A stretch of DNA of 29,260 nucleotides. It comes from CAYTED01 sp964404075. GTDB lineage: Bacteria; Patescibacteriota; Minisyncoccia; Moranbacterales; UBA1568. Each line of letters opens with the position of its first letter. Within the stretch, counting starts at the first letter, position 1. A program made the position numbers and the translations under genes. Positions 26,013-29,260 of the stretch are shown here, one piece after another. A model generated the notes under the pieces. The model worked only from the letters and a program-made list of their open reading frames with translations. It was not told where the DNA came from and ran no database searches. The stretch is taken from assembly GCA_964404075.1 (NCBI GenBank), contig CAYOIM010000006.1:1-29260 (forward strand), given 5' to 3'.

Positions 26013-26264
26013 GTGTTGAATCCTGATGGGAGTACTGTAGCAAAAACATCGGATGTGCCATCAGTCGGTTCGGAACAAATGTACCCGATAGATGGGCGAA
26101 GCTATGGCATACCGTCTACTCGAGACTTTGAAGTGGCACCACCTCCGGATGTCGATGACGAAGTGTGCGGCACTCATCCACTTGGATTGATTGCTCAAGC
26201 AGAATGGAAGCCTGACTGTTTTTCGCTGAGTGAGGAAGTCGAGAGGATGGTGGGACATGAGTGA
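26013..26264 (+). CDS. Small hypothetical protein, 83 residues, GTG start
   Basis: Not recognised. It is a soluble, acidic, Pro-rich protein with no hydrophobic helix; it has two Cys (in DDEVCGTHP and KPDCFS) and a segment YGIPSTRDFEVAPPPDVDDE. The GTG at 26013 is chosen because AGGAG lies 8 bases upstream, inside a leader with a promoter and a hairpin. Its last 8 bases overlap the start of the next gene (ATGAGTGA), so the two are probably translated together. The pair is bounded by its own promoter and terminator between rnc and smc. No function is assigned. Confidence 0.55.
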   Translation: MLNPDGSTVAKTSDVPSVGSEQMYPIDGRSYGIPSTRDFEVAPPPDVDDEVCGTHPLGLIAQAEWKPDCFSLSEEVERMVGHE

Positions 26265-26403
26265 AATATCGAGTCACGGTGCGATGATTGGGCTGTGTCT
26301 GCTGGTATTGCTCGGGCTTTCGACGACGCAAATCGGTGTGGCATGGCGTCGAGTGATGGACTTCTTCGGCAGATTCATCGAGGACGATCCGTATGATCGG
26401 TAA
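26257..26403 (+). CDS. Small membrane protein, 48 residues
   Basis: Start ATG 26257 overlaps the stop of the preceding gene. The frame reads MSEISSHGA, a hydrophobic helix at about residues 10-29 (MIGLCLLVLLGLSTTQIGVA), then WRRVMDFFGRF and an acidic end (IEDDPYDR). A single-pass membrane micro-protein with a basic, then acidic, cytoplasmic tail is likely. Support comes from the tight overlap and from the terminator 16 bases downstream. It may anchor or partner the soluble 83-residue protein. Confidence 0.5.
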   Translation: MSEISSHGAMIGLCLLVLLGLSTTQIGVAWRRVMDFFGRFIEDDPYDR

Positions 26404-26418
26404 TCGATGGTTTGTATG

Positions 26419-26453
26419 GGGCTTTGGTGGATTCCGCTGAAGCCCTCTTTTTT
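26419..26453 (+). terminator. Rho-independent terminator
   Basis: GGGCTT (26419-26424) pairs with AAGCCC (26440-26445), with an inner GTGG/CCGC stem, followed by TCTTTTTT. Its T-run overlaps the -35 box of the smc promoter. Confidence 0.8.
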
Positions 26454-26480
26454 GTCTAAAACGAGGAAAAACGATATACT
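26452..26480 (+). promoter_or_regulatory. Promoter of smc
   Basis: TTGTCT (26452-26457), 17-base spacer, TATACT (26475-26480). A start near 26487 gives a leader of about 105 bases consisting almost wholly of the heptamer palindrome. Confidence 0.65.
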
Positions 26481-26489
26481 TACTAAAGA

Positions 26490-26592
26490 AGAAGTGAGAG
26501 AATAGAACAGAGAGGTGAGGAGGGGAGAACCCCTTTTGATTTCATTTTTTATTCTCTAAACTCTATCTTCTATCCTCTAATCTCTTCCTCAA
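26490..26592 (+). repeat. Heptamer-built palindrome in the smc leader
   Basis: Left arm in 7-base register: AGAAGTG, AGAGAAT, AGAACAG, AGAGGTG, AGGAGGG (26490-26524). Right arm: ATTCTCT, AAACTCT, ATCTTCT, ATCCTCT, AATCTCT, TCCTCAA (26551-26592), ending on the base before the smc ATG. The centre has AGGGG-AGAA-CCCCT (26521-26534). The arms are purine-rich and pyrimidine-rich complements, imperfectly paired. Confidence 0.75.
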
Positions 26593-28875
26593 ATGTATCT
26601 CAAGCGGCTCGAACTGAACGGATTCAAATCATTCGCCAATAAAACGGTGCTTGATTTTCTGCCCGAATGTGAGGTGGGTGAGGAAAAGAAATGTGGCATC
26701 ACCGCGATTGTCGGACCGAACGGTTCGGGGAAGTCGAATGTCGCAGATGGGATCCGTTGGGCGATCGGTGAGCAGTCGTCGAAGAATCTGCGTGGCAAGA
26801 AATCCGAGGATGTTATTTTCTCCGGTTCGGGCAAGAAAGCGCGGCAGGGGAGCGCTTCGGTCACCCTCCATTTCGACAATTCCGATAAGCGAATTCCCAT
26901 CGAGTACTCGCTCGTTTCGGTCACGCGCAAAGTGTATCGGAGCGGCGAGGGCGAATACCTCATCAATGGGAACAAGGTGCGCCTCCTCGATGTGGTGGAT
27001 CTCCTCGCGCGCGCCGGCGTGGGTCGGGACAGCTACTGTGTCATCAATCAGGGAATGTCGGATTCGCTCCTCGCCGCGACGCCGACCGAACGACGGTCGC
27101 TTTTCGAAGATGCGGCCGGGGTGAAGCCGTATCAGATCGAGAAGGATCGTGCCAAGCGCAAGATGGACGCTTCGCGGGAGAATCTGCTCCGGGTGGCGAC
27201 CCTGCTTTCGGAAATTGAACCACACCTGAAGCATCTGCGGCGACAAGCTGAGAAGATCGCGCAGGCGAAAACCATCGGAGAGCGGTTGCGGGCGAAGCAG
27301 ATGGAGCTCTATGGATACTTGTGGGCGGAGTTTCAGGAGGAACGGGAGCGGCTCACGAAGAATCGCGAGCGATCCGTAGAACGATTGACGGCACTCGAGG
27401 CGACGGTGGCAACCCTTCAGAGGGAAGCCGAAATGCTCGCGGGAACCATGGAAGAGGACGATTCGCTCGATAGCCTCGGTGAGGCGATCGCGGATTTTCG
27501 AACGGAAAAAAACGAGCGGGAGCGCGAGTCGGCGGTGATATCCGGGCGTATTGAGATCGAGGAGGAGAAGAAAAAGGATCGCGAGGAGGTGGCGGTCATT
27601 ACCGTGGATCTCACCTATGTTCGCAGTGCCTTGGAGCGGATTCGGAGGGATCAGGAATCGCTCATCGCGAAAATTATTGCAGGGAAAAATGATCCATCGC
27701 AGTGGGAAAATCTCGCGAAGGAAGCAGAAGCTATCGCCGTATCACTCAGAGAGCTGGACGAAAAGGCAGGTAAGGGGTCGGTCGTGGAGAAAAAAATCAT
27801 CTCGCTTCCCGAGGCGGAGCGCAAGGTCATCGATGAACGGCTGCAGGAATTGCATGCAGAAGATGCGCGTCTGAAGAAGGCAATGATGGAATTCGAGCAA
27901 CACATCGCGGAGAAGGAAAACGAAATGAGAATTGCACGCGAAAAAGGTCGTGCGGCGAGAGAGCGATATTTTCATCTCGAGCGGGAGTTGCGGGAGAAGG
28001 AGCATTTGCTCCAGAAAGAGAAGGATGATCTGAATGAAATGAAAGTGAGCCTCGCCCGCGTGGAGGTTCGGGAAGAGGATCTCATCGCCGAAGTGCGCCT
28101 CGAGCTTAATACAGAACCAGCGAGTCTCGTTTGGGATGGTGTTCCTCGTGACCGGGACAAGCTCATGCGAGAAATCGGTCGTTTGAAGGTGGAGTCCGAA
28201 CAGGCGGGCGGTATCGATAAGGCGGTGTTGGAAGAATATGATGAAACGGAAAAACGGTTTCAGTTCCTCTCGCAGGAATCCGAAGACTTACATAAAGCGA
28301 TGGAGTCCCTCGATGCGGTAATCCGCGAGATGGATGCGAAGATCGATCACGCCTTTGCGAAGGCGTTTGAGAATATCGCGAAGGAGTTCGAGCGGTATTT
28401 CCAATTGATTTTTAACGGAGGAAAAGCGGAGTTGAAAAAAATCCGTATCCGTCCGAGGAGGAAGGAAACCGAGGAAGGAGATGAAGAGCTGAAAAGCGAA
28501 GAAATTTCCGAGGAAGGGGAATTGGGTATCGATATCGTCGCATGCCCTCCCGGGAAACGGATCGAGAGCCTCTCCTCGCTCTCCGGCGGGGAGCGATCGC
28601 TCACTTCGCTCGCGCTCCTCTTCGCGATGATTTCTCACAATCCGCCGCCGTTCGCCGTGCTCGACGAGGTGGAGGCGGCGCTCGACGAGGCGAATTCGCG
28701 CCGGTTCGGTCGTATCCTCCAGGATCTCGGCACCTCGACGCAATTCATCGCGATCACGCACAATCGTGAGACGATGCGTCAGGCGGGGCTCCTCTATGGC
28801 GTGACCATGGGCGCCGACGGCGTCTCCCAGCTCCTTTCGATTAAGCTCGACCGAGCCGAAGCCATCGCGAAGTAG
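26593..28875 (+). CDS. smc: SMC-family chromosome segregation ATPase, short, no visible hinge
   Basis: The N-terminal head has MYLKRLELNGFKSFANKT, Walker A GPNGSGKSN (residues 41-49) and INQGMSDSLLAATPTERRSLFEDAAGV. The C-terminal head has FQLIFNGGKAEL, signature LSSLSGGERSLTSLALLFA (about 660-678), Walker B FAVLDEVEAALDEAN and ITHNRETMRQAGLLYGV. These are the SMC head, not RecN or RecF. Canonical bacterial SMC is about 1170-1190 residues; this one is 760. Between the heads, about 165-600, almost everything looks like coiled coil rich in Glu, Lys and Arg, with no hinge domain and no Cys hook. Helix-breaking residues cluster near the midpoint (about 364-408: GKNDPSQ, AGKGS, SLPEAE), consistent with a short apex turn. 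Confidence 0.9.
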   Translation: MYLKRLELNGFKSFANKTVLDFLPECEVGEEKKCGITAIVGPNGSGKSNVADGIRWAIGEQSSKNLRGKKSEDVIFSGSGKKARQGSASVTLHFDNSDKRIPIEYSLVSVTRKVYRSGEGEYLINGNKVRLLDVVDLLARAGVGRDSYCVINQGMSDSLLAATPTERRSLFEDAAGVKPYQIEKDRAKRKMDASRENLLRVATLLSEIEPHLKHLRRQAEKIAQAKTIGERLRAKQMELYGYLWAEFQEERERLTKNRERSVERLTALEATVATLQREAEMLAGTMEEDDSLDSLGEAIADFRTEKNERERESAVISGRIEIEEEKKKDREEVAVITVDLTYVRSALERIRRDQESLIAKIIAGKNDPSQWENLAKEAEAIAVSLRELDEKAGKGSVVEKKIISLPEAERKVIDERLQELHAEDARLKKAMMEFEQHIAEKENEMRIAREKGRAARERYFHLERELREKEHLLQKEKDDLNEMKVSLARVEVREEDLIAEVRLELNTEPASLVWDGVPRDRDKLMREIGRLKVESEQAGGIDKAVLEEYDETEKRFQFLSQESEDLHKAMESLDAVIREMDAKIDHAFAKAFENIAKEFERYFQLIFNGGKAELKKIRIRPRRKETEEGDEELKSEEISEEGELGIDIVACPPGKRIESLSSLSGGERSLTSLALLFAMISHNPPPFAVLDEVEAALDEANSRRFGRILQDLGTSTQFIAITHNRETMRQAGLLYGVTMGADGVSQLLSIKLDRAEAIAK

Positions 28876-28907
28876 ATTTGCTGAGAAGATATTTTTCTTC
28901 TGTCGTC

Positions 28908-28980
28908 CCGCATTTAATGGAGGATCCATTTTTTTCTGTTGCCATTTCTTCTGGATTCTGGGTCAAGACTTGGATGACAA
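28908..28980. repeat. Decayed palindromic repeat after smc
   Basis: TGTCGTCC near its left end and GGATGACA near its right end are near-complementary (one mismatch), with inner GGATCCA and TGGATTC. The layout recalls the dispersed palindromes with a TGGATTC...GATGACA edge found in many bacteria. The arms are degenerate. Confidence 0.4.
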
Positions 28981-29028
28981 TTGTTGGGATTTGTGATAAG
29001 AAAAGTGGAATTGGTAAGAAAGTTATTT

Positions 29029-29260
29029 ATGCGACCATCAGAACCGAGTTTCAAGTTGAAAGTGAAGAAGGCGCGTGCGGGACTCGGGCTGTTTGCCATG
29101 GAGGCGATACCGAAGGGATCGACGATCATCGAATATATCGGGAAGAAGGTTTTCGCGACGGAGGATTCCAATGGAAAATATATCTTCAGCGTGAACAAGA
29201 AATGGGATATCGATGGCTCTCCGCGGTGGAATACGGCGCGGTATGTGAATCACTCCTGTC
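29029..29260 (+). CDS. SET-domain protein, 3' end beyond the window
   Basis: The 77 visible residues from ATG 29029 match the start of a stand-alone SET domain: KKARAGLGLFAMEAIPKGSTIIEYIGKKV (the usual GxGLFA...I..G..I.EY.G pattern), a short beta region KYIFSVNKKWDIDGS, and TARYVNHSC, the SET SAM/lysine-site motif usually continuing as xPN. SET proteins methylate lysine side chains; in bacteria the targets are mostly unknown. Length from the first Met puts the domain at the extreme N-terminus, so the protein is probably small, about 120-150 residues. No strong promoter or ribosome-binding site was found in the 153-base spacer after smc. Confidence 0.85.
   Translation, partial: MRPSEPSFKLKVKKARAGLGLFAMEAIPKGSTIIEYIGKKVFATEDSNGKYIFSVNKKWDIDGSPRWNTARYVNHSC

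Noticed and set aside
28884..28901. AGAAGA/TCTTCT hairpin after smc as a terminator
   Set aside because: The stem is short and AT-only with no T-run after it; too weak to call.

Overview
The window reads like a fragment of a small-genome bacterium of the Candidate Phyla Radiation (Patescibacteria), most likely a Parcubacteria-type lineage. This is inference from gene content: compact core genes with 4-base ATGA overlaps, a much-shortened SMC, few Shine-Dalgarno sites, and AT-rich repeat spacers in otherwise fairly GC-rich DNA. No taxonomic marker here settles it. Two runs of exactly 100 N (3221-3320 and 9206-9305) are assembly gaps; at least the second cannot have its true length, because the purH frame does not continue across 100 bases.

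Layout. 1-4058 (minus): an RND efflux permease and its membrane-fusion partner, driven by a clear promoter at 4087-4115. 4173-6741 (plus): xth, tsaC and rarA, packed end to end. 6807-8192: leucyl aminopeptidase pepA. 8198-10331: two small unknown genes with their own signals, then a divergent purH, closed by two terminators. 10487-15807: the division and wall cluster mraZ, rsmH, ftsL, ftsI, murF, with a promoter and a probable MraZ box. 15823-17187: a TerC/DUF475 membrane protein and a KhpA-like KH protein. 17232-17363: a composite palindromic element. 17392-18971: rfbC, convergent with miaA. 19082-19357: a small AT-rich unknown gene. 19361-22900 (minus): dnaE. 23168-23359 (minus): a small membrane protein, divergent from rnhB. 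24220-25844: rpmF, nusB, rnc. 26013-26403: an unknown two-gene unit. 26593-28875: an SMC-like ATPase with no visible hinge. 29029 onwards: the start of a SET-domain protein.

The genes serve information processing (dnaE, rarA, rnhB, rnc, nusB, rpmF, khpA, smc), tRNA A37 modification (tsaC and miaA), peptidoglycan synthesis and division (rsmH, ftsL, ftsI, murF), and envelope or efflux functions.

The most striking feature is a family of AT-rich spacers built from degenerate 7-base units, four of them arranged as long inverted repeats. They lie directly before the start codons of mraZ, rsmH, dnaE and smc. Single arms of the same kind supply the murF stop codon and sit in frame inside miaA (twice) and possibly rnhB. 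Second is the apparently hinge-less SMC. Third, several promoters of the form TTGNNN-N16/17-TANNNT place the expected transcription start at or next to the start codon, which suggests leaderless mRNAs.
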